Below, piece by piece: positions 1 through 11,856 of a DNA stretch of 64,000 nucleotides; the stretch's first letter is position 1, and the number at the start of each line of letters is the position of its first letter. The position numbers were made by a program, and so were the translations under genes. Location of the stretch: contig CP142453.1 in assembly GCA_038049695.1 (NCBI GenBank), forward strand, positions 132,174,001-132,238,000. Direction: 5' to 3'. Source of the DNA: Cinnamomum chago (taxonomy: Eukaryota > Streptophyta > Magnoliopsida > Laurales > Lauraceae). The notes beneath the pieces are model-generated. The model ran no database searches. It was not told where the DNA came from and saw only the letters and a program-made list of their open reading frames with translations.

Positions 1-1546
1 TCCCAAGGTGTGACACGCGTACTCCCGTGAACTCGCACCTGTTCCGGACCAAATCCGAATTCACGAAGGAGAAAATTCCACATATACGTGTGAGGATTAC
101 TCACTGACACCTGTCAATGCACAATTATCTGCGGAACATGTACAATATAGAAATCAAAGCCGTGATCAGTCCAATAACCAATCTTTTATATTACAATTTC
201 TCTTTAACAAAACTAATGATTTAAATATCTTAATGCATAGTACACCAGTACTCTAATGAACCACTACTAGATGCTTATCTCAAGGAAATATATTTCTAAT
301 ACAATGCGAAATAACACTAATAAAATGCATTACCTTGAACTAAGTGCAATTAAAATACCTAAGCTCAAACTCAAGATTTCTTTTATGATTCGTACTCCGG
401 TAATCATAGCTAACCGTTAAACTTACCAATTAACCTCAAATTGAATGGCTAAAAGTAACTTCCTTTGGTGTCTTGAATCCCTGTGACACCAAGAGTAGTA
501 TCTCAAATACAACGATTTGGCAAGTATAGGCAAAATAAGAAATCACATAATGTTGCAAAGTTGAATTTAAGACAAGTAATTGGAATTTAGTGATGTCAAT
601 GATCAGTATCAACTACGCAATTGTGCAAAGATTAAATAATTATGCTGGTGAATCAATAAATGAGAACCATACAAATTTGGCTACTACTTTAAGCTCATCC
701 TCTCAAAGAGAGCAAATCTAGTTGGGATGTCACCAGCGGCCCGGCCAAAGGCTAACTGGCTACCCGGTTCTGGAGTTCCGGTGCTCCAGACGACTTACTG
801 CAGTAGTCTCTCAAATACGAACCCAAGTGCTGGCCCCGTCGGGCGTCACAGGGTCGAAGCTAAGTAGTGCCAACTCAATCGAATCAAACAAATCAAATTT
901 ATAAGTGGATTTGAGTGAGTTTATATTTCAACTGTCTATAATCAAATCAAATGCTAATCTCAAATCAAATCAAATGCTAATCTCAAATCATGATATACTT
1001 ACTCAATCCACACTCAATCCACATTTCCAACAATTAGAAAATTGGTATATAATACTGAAGAATTTCGAAAGAATATAATACTTGGACCTCAAGGAGTATA
1101 GATAATGCAATAATTCTACTAACTGTGATTGATATACAAAATGACAGTGTACTTCAATATGAAATGCAATGATTTAAGGAATCAAGGAAATTTACTAACC
1201 ATTTCTAAACTATTTATTTTAGTCTTTCACCGTCCAATACAAGGTAAGTTTAGCAAAATCAATGTATTACTACCTTTTCAGGTGTCACTATTTATGAGGG
1301 GTACATTGAGTTTCTAAACTAACCCTCATGGCATAGCGTTAGACTAATAAATATCCATTAGGCCAACTAGTAAGGTTAACGGTTCCATTTTAAGGTCTTA
1401 TGAGTCAAAAGAGTCACTAATTCTCTATGGAATAGGGTAGGTACCTTAAGTATCCATTTGGAACATTTAAGGTGGGTTAAGATAGGTTAAGGATGATAAT
1501 TCACCCAAAATTTGGGGTAAAAAAGGGCCCAGCTATAGCATTAGGT

Positions 1547-1580
1547 TCGCTCGAGCGATGTGTCCAGTTCGCTCGAGCGA
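1547..1580. repeat. Pair of 12-bp palindromes
   Basis: TCGCTCGAGCGA occurs at 1547-1558 and again at 1569-1580, in direct repeat 22 bp apart, within the LTR fossil. Each copy is a perfect palindrome. Confidence 0.9.
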
Positions 1581-1794
1581 ATTGTCCAGAATCCCATTTC
1601 CAGATTTCCTTTCCCTTCCATTTCTTATTTCTCATTCCCTTACATCTTTCCTCTCACTACTAAACCTGCAAAAGAATGGAGCCTTCATGCTCCCATTCAT
1701 CATATACATACTAATAATTCTCCCAATCACTTCTATTAACTTGAAATCATTTCCAAATCATTCATTTACCAAATCATTCATTTAATAAGAGTTA

Positions 1795-2745
1795 AGAGCA
1801 TTGAATAAAGTATCATTGAGTCAATGAAATTAACAAAATGTAAATCCATATTATGCATATACTTGCCTCAACTTTAAGCTTTCCAACTTCTTCTACCCTC
1901 TTGGTGTTCTAAGCCCTAAAATCCCCCAAATGATTCAAACCTTAAAATCCCCAATTGATTCAACCCTAGACACAATTCAAACAAAAGAATACCATAAATG
2001 TTATGTAAACTACCCAAGAGTCTCTTGACTCCATTTAAACTCAAAACTACTATCAAGGACGGTTTTGGTCTTACCTTAACAAGGAATCCAATTGTTTTGG
2101 GGTTGGAGAAGAAAGGGTTTCTTGAAAATAAGAGTTGAAGAAGATGGAGAAGGTGATGAATAAGATCTCCACACTTGTATTCTCTTGCTCAAGGCCAAGG
2201 AGCTTGAAGAAAGGAAGAGAAATTGAAAGGAAAGAAAAGAAGAAGAGCTTAACATGAATTTTAAATCCAATTCTTACATTATTGAATACTAAGAATCATG
2301 AGTAAACATAGAATCAATGTAATTAACAACATGTAAATTCATATCATCTTATACTTGCCTCATTTTAGCCTTCCAAGCTATTCTTTAATCTTTTGCTCCA
2401 ATTAACCAAAAACCCCCAAATATCAAACCCTAATCACAAAACACATGGAAAATGCTAATGAATATGCAAATATGACTCTAATAGAGTCCCTTGACTCTAT
2501 TTCAACTCAAAACACAAAGAAAGATGGGGTTTAATTCTTACCTTGACAATAATTCCGAATTTGGAGTTAGAGAAGAAATGGTTTCTTGAACCAAGAGATG
2601 GAGATGAACAAGAAGAAGGAGATGAAGAGGAAGATGATCTCCACACTTGTTTTCACTTACACAAGGCCAATGAGCTTGCAAAGAGGAAGAGAAATTGAAA
2701 AGAAAGGAGAAAAGGGGTTCTCTCCACAGCCCATGCACCAAACGA
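1795..2745. repeat. Diverged tandem duplication of about 470 bp inside the LTR fossil
   Basis: Two consecutive segments match in the same order along their length. Shared landmarks include TGTAAATCCATAT/TGTAAATTCATAT, ATACTTGCCTCA, a TCTTGACTC tract, TCTTACCTTGAC-like sequence, GGTTTCTTGAA, GATCTCCACACTTGT and AGGAAGAGAAATTGAAA. The first runs about 1795-2275, the second about 2287-2745. No protein is recognisable in either copy, so this looks like structural LTR sequence. Confidence 0.75.
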
Positions 2746-3065
2746 ATGAAATGAAATGGATGGGAGTTGTTGTGAATGATAAGGATGGAGTTTTTGCAAA
2801 ACAGTCCAATAGTTTTTGTATATTTCTAGTTTGAGTCAAATGATGGCCCATTTCCTCAAAGAGTGATCAAATGAAGTAAGGTCGAATACGAAATTTGACA
2901 AGCTTAACGAAATACACGCGATGACGCCAAAATGATGTGCATATGATGAACTTTGGGAAAATCATAATTTACATAAACTACCTTAATTAGTCACTAAGTA
3001 TGAGAAATTACCTAAAACACAATTGATTAGCATTAAACAAGATTGGTTCGGGTTGGGGTGTAACA

Positions 3066-3256
3066 CTAATTTGAATGGATATCTAGCTTACCACACTGGC
3101 CAAAGCCTAGACAAGATCAACCAGGATACAGATCGTGACTTCTTCATGAGTGCAAAAGAAGCCAAGGAGTATGGACTCATCGATAGTGTGATCATGAATT
3201 CTCTTAAAGCCCTTCAGCCCCTAGCTGCTGCTGAGCCTGAAACTAAGTCGGAATAA
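3066..3256 (+). pseudogene. CLPP5: ClpP5-type plastid Clp protease subunit, C-terminal coding part only
   Basis: Residues [20 protein letters not shown], then [19 protein letters not shown], then [20 protein letters not shown] before a TAA at 3254-3256. This is the C-terminal third of a ClpP serine peptidase; the plastid ClpP5 signature KALQPLAAA makes that subunit the best match. It carries the catalytic-Asp-region HTGQSL...[13 protein letters not shown] block but neither the Ser nor the His segment. The family's usual text just before this point is HKANLNGYL; here it stops at the Ala codon, where the LTR terminus GTGTAACA abuts. No AG acceptor in a usable frame precedes it, so I read this as a coding exon split by the element and not as an exon start. 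Upstream exons, if kept, lie left of the window. ClpP5 normally works in the chloroplast stromal Clp core; a working copy elsewhere in the genome is to be expected. Confidence 0.75.
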
Positions 3257-4559
3257 CTGCACCCTCCATAGTTGTCCACGTGTTGTTGTTGTATCCAAGA
3301 CCATTGCAGATTGAAGACAGGTAGGTATGATCATGACAAGTTTCCTTCTGGGAATATATCCATCACTCTACAGATGATAAAGAAAACCCAACACTTTAAG
3401 AGTGCAGAATTTTCTATAGCAAACTTCTTTGTTTTCATGGTTGATACTTAGAAACATGGAAAACATTTTTGTTAATTCATTTTATGCTCTAGTAAAAGCT
3501 TCAGACGGTCTTGAGTGGTCTTGAGTTTTTTATTTTTATAATTTCTTTTACTTTCTCTGTATCAGTGAATGAGTCTACATATAGCCTTTTCCCATGTGCT
3601 CTGTTGAATTATTATAAATGAAGATCAAAGGGTGTGAATCCTATGTATACAATTCCTTTATATTTTATGTAAACAAACAATACCCAAGGATTACCCAAGG
3701 ACTTTATGACTTGATTTCTTTCTCTGTCCACCAATTTTCTTTTCTCAACTTCTTTTTCTTAGATTCTGCCAGATGTTGGTGATGTTTATTTGTTACTGCT
3801 AGATAACTGGGCTGAGGATCACGCAATCCTCTATAAAAGTGGCTATACTTTTTCGTTTAATGGCAACATGAACCTGCAGCTTTGTGATTGTCATAGTGAT
3901 CCTGGGTTGAGGCTAATGCAATCTTCTATAAAAACTCTCCATTTAAGATTCACCACAATCTTAGTAGATAGAGTCAGTTTGGCAAAGATTCACCACATCT
4001 ATCTTGTTTTATAGATTTTAACATCTATCTTGTTTTATTTATTATAGATTGAAATGGGAGATGAAGAGAAAATAAGTACAAGCAACATCTTTTGGACCAG
4101 TTTGGATGGCGCAAATAAATTTGAGGATGCTATATTTTATCGTGAAAATTGCTTGTTGTCTCTTCGTGATACATATCGAAGATCACCTTTCAGTTATTGT
4201 TTCTATGTTATATTGAGACCAATTATTATATAGATTCATGTTTAATAGAATTTTATCAATATCATCAGTAATAATTTGTGTTGAAGACAACTGTTTCATT
4301 GCACTCAAATTCAATGAATTAATTTAGTTTATGTTTTACATCGATGGAGTGTTATTTTTATACCTGAATTGTTACTTTGAGATATATGATTGTGATAACC
4401 GAATGATGACTTTGCATTAAAGATTTGTGAATGGATGGATTGTTAATGGATGATGAGATTATATTTGTATTGATTGGATATCAAAATAGGAAATATATAT
4501 ATTTCTTGAAAATATTAAAAAATGTTTTTTTTGAAAAATTATTATTTGCGGTGCTTTTA
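3257..4559. other. ClpP5 3' flank, no gene recognised
   Basis: AT-rich sequence that should include the old ClpP5 3' UTR. Around 3941-4040 there are short local duplications: AGATTCACCACA at 3947 and 3987, and CATCTATCTTGTTTTAT at 3996 and 4022. A short reading beginning MGDEEKISTSNIF (about 4053) matches nothing I know. Confidence 0.5.
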
Positions 4560-4984
4560 TTGTGTTGCAGATAACCAAATGTAACAAGATGAAAATTATT
4601 TACGACACCACAGAAGCGTAGCAAAAAAAGATTATCTGCAACTTTATAAGAGCATCGCCCTTAATGATTTATTAACGACTTTTTTGAATCATCACAAATA
4701 TAAATTATTGGTGATGCAATTTTGTCGTTGCAAATAAATCATTATCTGTGACGCTTATAATACGTCGCAATTGATACGTAATTAGCAACTCTTTGACATT
4801 GTCGCAAGTACTCTCTTTTATTGCCACGCTGCAGCCTTTTGTTTTGCTAATCTTTCTGCGACTCCAGTATTTGCGACCCCTTTGCGACGTTAAGATTTTT
4901 GCGTCGCAATTACTTATTGCAACGCTTTTTTTTATTATCTGCGACGTTTTTTTGGCATCGCAAAAAAACGAAATTGTAGTAGTG
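4560..4984. mobile_element. CACTA (En/Spm) transposon terminus with subterminal repeats
   Basis: The stretch ends in TTGTAGTAGTG at 4974-4984, the reverse complement of CACTACTACAA, the terminal motif of CACTA elements. Before it, GCGACG / TCGCAA / TGCGAC-type words recur in both orientations (for example near 4716-4732, 4748-4770, 4857-4900, 4940-4968), as expected for transposase-binding subterminal repeats. I found no matching left terminus or transposase, so this is a lone or strongly rearranged end. Confidence 0.6.
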
Positions 4985-5312
4985 TTTTCTTGTTATTTGA
5001 TTCACTAGCATAATTATTCAATTTTAGCACAATTGCCTAGTCAGTATTTATCATTGACATCTGCAAATTTAATTGTCTTTAATTCAGCTTGTAACATTAT
5101 GTACGTATTTCCTTATTAATGTCCATGCTTGTTAGATCGTCGTATTGAAATACTGCATTTGGTGTCATAGTCGCAAGTGCAGCTCCCGGCCTAGAAGAGG
5201 CCCAGGAGGGAGAGGAGATTACCCAGGAGGTATCTTCAGGATTAGAAGAGTGGCCAGAACAAGGGCCAGCTTAGATTCTTCTTCTTAGGAGCGCGAGTTA
5301 TCCATTTTGAGA
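4985..5312. other. Short spacer with a possible polyprotein tail
   Basis: Between the CACTA end and the next LTR. A plus-strand reading around 5170-5274 is rich in Glu, Gly and Pro (LEEAQEGEEITQEVSSGLEE) and ends in a stop shortly before the LTR. It may be the tail of a retroelement polyprotein, but no domain is recognisable. Confidence 0.3.
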
Positions 5313-7253
5313 TGTTACAATTAGTGTGACTAGCCCTTTCTTGTGTGGGTCATACTTAGTTTATTCTTTTGATTATACTTTTGGTAGTGTTGCATAAGGT
5401 TCTTTCATTACACCCTCTTTTGTAATTATGTGCATACTTGTATAAATTCTTTTGTATTAAACTTGAAATGTTAATTAGGCTGAATGAGAATTGATACCCT
5501 TACATGAATGAATTTACAGCTTCCGCTATGATTAATTGCTATTAAAATGTTCAGTGAGCTTGACTCATATGTGGAAAAATTATTTTTCTCTCATTCGTAT
5601 GTTGTATTTGACTCGAGACAGGTACAACATCACAGGAGTAAGTGTGTCTCACCTCGGGGATTACCCTGGGTCAGGGTGATTGATAAGAGCATAATATTTA
5701 ATATTTTTTAATTCCTTTATATTTAGTTTTATCAAATATTTTGTGTTTAAGTGTGTTGATTAATATGTTTATTGAATTAGGGAAGCATTGAAGGTAAAAG
5801 AATGGATATGGAATATATTGTGCAGGTTTCCAGCTTTTAGGTAGATTTGATCCTTGGAGCTTCAAGGTTTGGATGGTGTTAGAGTTTCAGAATGAGAAAG
5901 TGGTCTTCATGAAGTTTTTAGAGGACGTCTTAAGCTTTTCAGAAAGGTCTGGTTCACAAAAATCCGAGTTTGTTTGGGCCTCCAAACGTTGCTTTAAAGT
6001 CGGGCCTGGAAAACTGATACGAGATTCCTGTCCGAACCAGTAAACTTCAATGGGCCATAACTTGAGTTTCCGAAGTCCAAATCGGGTGATTCAAAACCCT
6101 AGAATCATCTACACATCCAGGGCTACAACTTTCATGAAGATACCAAGTCAAGATTCCGCCGTTATATGATAGAAAAACGTCTCACAAGTTGCGGCATAAT
6201 TTCTTGGATTTCTGTCAATCCGTTTTGAATTACCTATAATTTAGGGATTTCAGTTGTACACGTTTTGGGAAGCTATCTTATGTTTTGTATATCTATTTAA
6301 GGCTTCTTTAAGCGGGGTTAAGGGAGAGGACGGAGAGAGAAAAAATATTCTACAGTTTTCATATTCAAGCATGTCAGGCTAGGGTTTTCAATTCAGTTCA
6401 AGGGGATTTCGAACCTTCATTGCATTTTGATTGTTGAATCAATTCAGTAACATTATTTCTCCCTTCTCTTATGAAATATCTTCATGATAATCTGTTTTAA
6501 TTGTTTTTATTGATATTTGGTTTGGTCGATTTAATCAGGGCCCATTAGATTGATCAGATTATTGTTAATTGCTAGATTCGGGAATTATATTACGTAGTTG
6601 ATATTGTTCCTAATCAATTGTAGTAAATGGTGATATATGATTGCGGAGAAGCTTTCGTTTATTGCTATGATTATCATGAGTTAAGTTAAACAGTTCGAAC
6701 TTGTGTGACTGTTGCTTAAAATAATCTATTTCCCTTGATATTAATGTTGCCATTATATTGAATTTAGAGAACTTGTTTTAAATTGTATAATGGTTAAAAT
6801 CTAATGGAGAGCTTGTTTCATTAGTGAGGAATTAAGGGGAATTTCGGGTAGCAGAGCTTGTTGTTACCTATGATTATTAGTTTCATTGAAGGGTAGAACA
6901 ATGTTACAATTGATTGATTGTTCCATCAACTGTGAGAGTAAGATTGAATCGAAGAACTGAAGCTTTGATCCATTGATTTTTGTTATTAATTTAGTTTTAT
7001 TTTAATCAATCATAACTAGTTTGATCAAAATTCCAATACCCCACCCCCCTTTAGTGTTTTGTTAGAATCGGTCGGAATAAATAAAAATATATATATAAAA
7101 AAGAAGAAATAGTGAACACTCTCTGTTGGGATTGACCCTTACTCACCTAGCTACTGTGTTTTTTTTTTTTCTTTATGTCGTATCTAGAAGTAAGGTTGTA
7201 TATTTTGGAGTGTTGACGACGCGCTTCCAGTGATTTAGGACCAGGATGTAACA
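5313..7253. mobile_element. Old LTR (Ty3/gypsy-like ends) interrupted by a nested solo LTR
   Basis: Termini TGTTACA (5313) and TGTAACA (to 7253) form the TG...CA inverted ends usual for gypsy LTRs. About 390 bp belong to this LTR, the rest being the nested insertion at 5681-7229. No matching 5-bp target duplication flanks it (TGAGA on the left, CATTG on the right), so it may be one LTR of a larger, broken element. Fossil; older than the insertion it carries. Confidence 0.45.
5681..7229. mobile_element. Nested solo LTR, Ty3/gypsy (Athila/Tat-like), 1549 bp
   Basis: Begins TGATAAGAGC and ends GCGCTTCCA, flanked on both sides by GTGAT (5676-5680 and 7230-7234), a perfect 5-bp target duplication. 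The body has a TATA-like TATCTATTTAAGG near 6289 and an AT-rich 3' part with a TGGGATTGACCC stretch near 7127, features I associate with Athila/Tat LTRs. No internal domains exist between the duplications, so it is a solo LTR left by recombination between two LTRs. Confidence 0.75.
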
Positions 7254-7879
7254 CATTGCCACCTGCGGGTTTTGATACAATAGGCTGGGTCTACTCACCA
7301 CTCACACAATGCCACGATTGGAACCTGTTAGAACTAAAATGGGCAATCAAGACCCATATATAATTCAGACTCCTGAGACCATGATGATCAGATCTAGACC
7401 TTTCATTCATTGTGCCATGGTTATCTGACCTACCCCTTGAATCAAAGTTAAATATATAAATGGAGATAGGAATTCAAATCCCAAACAGGCGTGCCCAAGT
7501 TACAACCTTACAACTGAGAACAGTTGCACCTTAACAGAGATGCTCGCACAACTCGAGTTAATAGGTATGGTACCAGGGTAGAATTTCAAAAAGAGCCAAA
7601 TCCTAAGTCTTTATTGGAACATTCGGGGGTGCAGAGATAAACAGGCGGATGAATAAACTGTCTACGGTTCAAATTTACACGACAGTCTAATCCTTTTTTC
7701 CAACTCTTTTCACCCCATCCAAATGAGCCCTTAGAAAGAAAAATATACAATACAACCGCAGGTCCCCACCACATCAATCTACCACCGTTTGGTGAGACCA
7801 TCAAATGCAAATGGACAGACAACAAAGTAAAACACATGACATACATTTCAGTAAATGATAACGCCGACGAGTTGCAGCA
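7254..7879. other. KAI2 3' flank
   Basis: No gene recognised. Given the minus-strand KAI2 gene, the part next to 7880 should hold its 3' UTR. Confidence 0.5.
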
Positions 7880-10314
7880 TCAAGAGACGATGTCATATCG
7901 GATGTGCCTGAGAAGAACAGGGATGACGATGTCGGGACAGCTGAGCTGGGGCAAATGGCCGTCGGAACTCATGACCTCGACGATCGAGTCGCCCCCGAGG
8001 TTCCTGTGCAGGTACTCGGAGACAACGACCGGGACGGCGAGGTCCTTGCTGCTCTGGAGAATGTGGCATGGGACGGTGACAAGGCTGAGAAACTGGCGCA
8101 TATCGCTCTGGAAGATGGTCTGGGCGACACTGAGGGCAATGTCTGGCCGGATGTTGAAGAGGGTGCGGCTGAACTCCTGGACCGCCACCGACTCCATGTC
8201 GCCTCCAACCGCGAGAGGGGCGAAGCCGGAGCACCATGCCTTGTAGTTGGATCTCATGGCTTCGAAGAGCTGCTCCAGGTCTTCGTGCTCGAACCCTCCA
8301 AAGTAGTCCACATCGTTCAGATACCTGAACATCCACCAACCGTTTATCTTTGTCTAGCTTGCTTGTCTTTTCTACTACTACAACAAGCCTACTATTATTG
8401 CTTAGGTTCGGTCGTGCTACTTCAGAAAGGTAACGGCAAGGAATTCACAAGGAATCCACATATTTAAGCATTCCTTGGTGCCCTAGAAATGTGATTGCAC
8501 AATAGCTGATGATTTCACATCGAGGCATACATATAGCGGAGTCTTTTTGGGTACCAATGCATAAATTGACAAAAAATAAGGATCATCAAATCTCATGAGA
8601 AGAGTTCAAATCTAATTTTCATAATCCAAATCTTTGGGGTTCCACGATTGTCAAACATAGATTTTACATGACTTAAGTGGTGGGTGATCTAAGGTAAATG
8701 GTACCTACATGAGGCTTTTAGATTTTATTTACATGTAGAACAACTAAAATATTCTTAAAATTGCATTTTCAAAACATTTTAGTTTCTAAAAACAAAAATG
8801 AGATCATAGGAATTGATATGTTGGGTTAGGCCGTTATGATGTTTTTTGCTTGGAAACCTTAACTGTTTCAAGTTCAACTTAGACTTTTTTTAATTTCTTT
8901 TTTAGGTAGGAGTACTCTTAATTAGGCATAGACTTGGGAGGATATTAAAAAAATTCAGTACTGTTGAAATCTCACAAACGAGATATCCAACCTCCCAAGG
9001 CTTGACGATCGAACAAGTTAAAAATGCACCCTTTAAAGTATTTGGCAGTACTTTACCCAAAAAAGAAAAAGGTGTTTGGAAGTAGCTAATCCACTACTTA
9101 AATATTGTCAATTTTAGGATACTAAATCCAAATCTTATGTCCATGCAACCAGGTAAGCCGATAATAATAAAGTATCATTCTAAGAGAAAACATGTAAAAT
9201 GGTTTCGCAGCAAAAGCAAGGAAAGTAAACTTCATTCCGAATTTTTATTTTTTTTACAACAAGTTCATGGATCAAGTTCTCAGAAAAGAAAAAAAAAAAA
9301 AAAAAAAGGTATTTGGACGTTCATCAGCTGCACAAAAAGTAAAACCAAATTCTACTTCTGATGGGTGGTGAGATTAGAAAAAAAAAGAAGAGAAAACCCT
9401 CCGAAAGAATTGGAAATGATTAGGCCTCTTTGTGTGCAGAAATGCTGTCCCCAAGTTTTTCAGGTGCAAATCTGAATTTTGGAGAATTTAGAAGGCCCAA
9501 AGTGAAAATTCACAACACTAGACCTTTTAAATCTTACCTAATCAAAATAGAAAAATTAAATTCCTCCCAACAACAAAGCCCCCTCCAACCCTCACACACT
9601 TAACTAAAAATCTTGAAGTAAAACAAGATGTGAGTGTGGGTAATTTAAAAAAAAAAAAAGTTGTCATAAATTCAAAAATCTTCTCAAAAATTCAATTAGA
9701 TCCTATTAGATCATGATGGGTGTGAGTATTTACTAGAGAAAAAAAAACAGATCAGATCTTGAAAATGCATTCCTTTTGAAATATTCAAAAACTGGAAGTA
9801 CTTGTTCAAGTTTCAAGTTGTTCTACCAATCACCGCCCAAAACCCCCCGAGTAAATAATATACGCTTTCCATTTCGGGGGCCCTCACATTCTTACATCGT
9901 AACGGTAATTACTTTACGATAGCAGCAAATGATATTAAAAACCAACCTCGGGGAAGCTGAGACCATGATGATCTTAGAGAAGAGATCGGGTCGAGAGATG
10001 GACGCGAGAGAAGCGACCATTGCAGAGACGGAATGACCAACGAAGATGCACGACTGGACCCGTAGCTCCTCCAGTATTGCGAGCACGTCGTAGGCGTAGC
10101 CATCTAAGGTCGAGTAGCGATCGAAGTCGAAGTAGTCCGGATTGGTTGGACCAGCGCCCATGTTATCGAAGAGGATGAGGCGATGGTCATTGACCAGGTG
10201 AGGCACCAGGTGCTTCCACACGGACTGGTCGGTCCCGAATCCATGGCCGAGCACGATCGTCTGCTCGCCCGAGCCCAAAACTCGCACGTTGTGCGCCTCT
10301 TCGACGATGCCCAT
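7880..10314 (-). CDS. KAI2: KAI2 (D14-like) karrikin/KL receptor, alpha/beta hydrolase, complete, two exons
   Basis: Exon 1 10314-9947, intron 9946-8325, exon 2 8324-7880: 813 nt, 270 aa, the same length as Arabidopsis KAI2. The donor (CCGAG/GTTGGT) and acceptor (TTCAG/GTATCTG) split the Arg123 codon, the intron position known in this family. The start [17 protein letters not shown] matches KAI2 N termini; an upstream in-frame Met at 10338 gives a non-homologous extension and was rejected. The catalytic triad is intact: Ser95 in GHSVSAM, Asp217 in SSKDLAVP, His246 in SDGHLPQ. Phe134 (GGF, pocket) and the lid segment [20 protein letters not shown] are KAI2-like, not D14-like. KAI2 perceives karrikins and an unknown endogenous ligand and signals with MAX2 and SMAX1 in nucleus and cytoplasm. 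A decayed sister copy in the same orientation lies at 16004-18178. The ligand preference cannot be read from sequence alone. Confidence 0.95.
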
Positions 10315-11856
10315 CTCCACAGTCCACAGTCCACACACAGAGAGATAGGACTTGTTTCGACCTAGAAAAGAAAGTAATCTTTCCTTTTCCTCTCCTCTAC
10401 TTGGGCTTGGGTTTTTGGGTTATGATGTGAATGGGGTTATGTGGAGCTTTTGAAATGGAAGGAAGGAGAAGGTGTGGATGCATTGAACACCACATGTTTG
10501 TCGATAAGCTTAGAAGAGGAATGGGGCCTATCATATGCGTCTTCCACACGAGCATCTCCATCATGGAAGATGTTTATTATCCTTTTTTTTTTTTTTTCGG
10601 GGGGCGGGGGCAAAAAGTATCATGGAATGATAAGTTTATAAAGTTAGGAGTGGGGATATGTTTAAAATGGAGTAGACTTTCTCTAATTAATGACTGTTAC
10701 TAGGTATCATATGATTATCTAGTGGAAAATGTTCACCTAAGAAAATATATAAGTGCAGTCCATCACACTCATTGTTGAGTGGGGTTGGCACTATGTGCAA
10801 GAGATCTCTTGGTTCTTGTTTGAAATTATAACTCTTGAAAATGTAGCTAGTATTATAGGCCCAATCGAGCCCACCTTTCATTAATGCAACACCCTTTAGT
10901 AATATTTTCATCTCATTACCCATCATCAAACTCAATTTTGTGCTCACTAGATCTTTAGTCACCATTGAATTGAATCTCTAAAAATAATTTTTTGTTAAAA
11001 TATAATTAAATTTTAAAACTACTAAATTAAGGACCGAAATAATATGGTAGGGCTGGTCTTTTTAGATCTCCTCCTATCCATGAGGATACATTTTCGTAGG
11101 CACTCTTCTCATTGAGTGCGTGTATGCTGTCACAGTGTGTTGGTGCAAGGAGTTCGATCTCCGCTCTCTGGTTTTTGTGTTTTTTAACTTTTGCTTTTGA
11201 GGGTGACATTGGTGGGAAATGGGAATAGGTTTCACTTTTCACCCAACTTTGCCGATGCAGCTCTCAGCTGTGGAAGACTCATACGTGCATTCCCACTGAT
11301 TAATATCTGAAGGGGACAATTCAGACAGTAACGGTGCCCTCGCACATGGGGAATTTATAAGCTTCCATCCTTCTTGAAAGCTGAAAATTCGGAACTGTCA
11401 TTTTTACCCAGATCCGATCCGATCAGGTGTCAATTCACTGGGCTTTGAAGTGGGTCCTACCTCTGCATTTGAGGGTCCTACTGTTGCTGAAGGTACTCTT
11501 GTGTAACTTTTATATGGTATACGTACGCTCTATAATGATATGTTTTAAGTCCTTAGGGGATGTTTTACACGGCTTTGGCTCTTTCTGGCTGACATGATAA
11601 ACAGTGCACGGAAAACAGACAATTAAACAATACAATTCCAAAATCAACAAGAAAAAAAACCAAAAAAGAGGGCAATAATTGTAATGAGTCAAGACCTCAT
11701 GTTTATCATGACATGAGACATTGATCGAGACTTGGACCACCGGTATTGACTCTGAGTGGACCCCGACCCCAGCAGGTGTTGAAAGTTGAAACTGACACCT
11801 TCAGCTTTCCTTTCTACTGTATCTTAAAATCAATGTATTAGATGTTGTTCCATTTA
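10315..11856. other. KAI2 5' flank
   Basis: Should contain the KAI2 5' UTR and promoter. No TATA box or motif I would stake a claim on. A T-run followed by a G-run sits at 10579-10610. No other gene seen. Confidence 0.5.

Larger units (their letters stand above)
1..3065. mobile_element. LTR retrotransposon fossil, part of a long LTR (Ty3/gypsy-like), cut by window start
   Basis: The stretch ends at 3065 in GGGGTGTAACA, the usual right end of gypsy LTRs whose left end reads TGTTACACCCC. Coding sequence of ClpP5 resumes at the next base. No left LTR end and no internal domain are visible, so only the inner end lies in the window and the orientation is open. The stretch contains a diverged tandem duplication (about 1795-2275 and 2287-2745) and a pair of 12-bp palindromes at 1547-1580. 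It is a broken fossil in this window; whether the other half is present to the left cannot be seen. Lineage (Tekay/CRM-like) is a guess from the termini only. Confidence 0.6.

Noticed and set aside
7904-8467. 187-aa open reading on the plus strand over KAI2 exon 2
   Set aside because: It is the antisense of a GC-rich coding exon; KAI2 on the minus strand explains the openness and has full family homology.
10104-10334. Other-frame minus reading over KAI2 exon 1
   Set aside because: Frame shadow of KAI2 exon 1.
11125-11175. Possible tRNA gene or SINE (GGAGTTCGATCTCCG)
   Set aside because: A B-box-like word only; no A box at the right distance, no cloverleaf and no tail.
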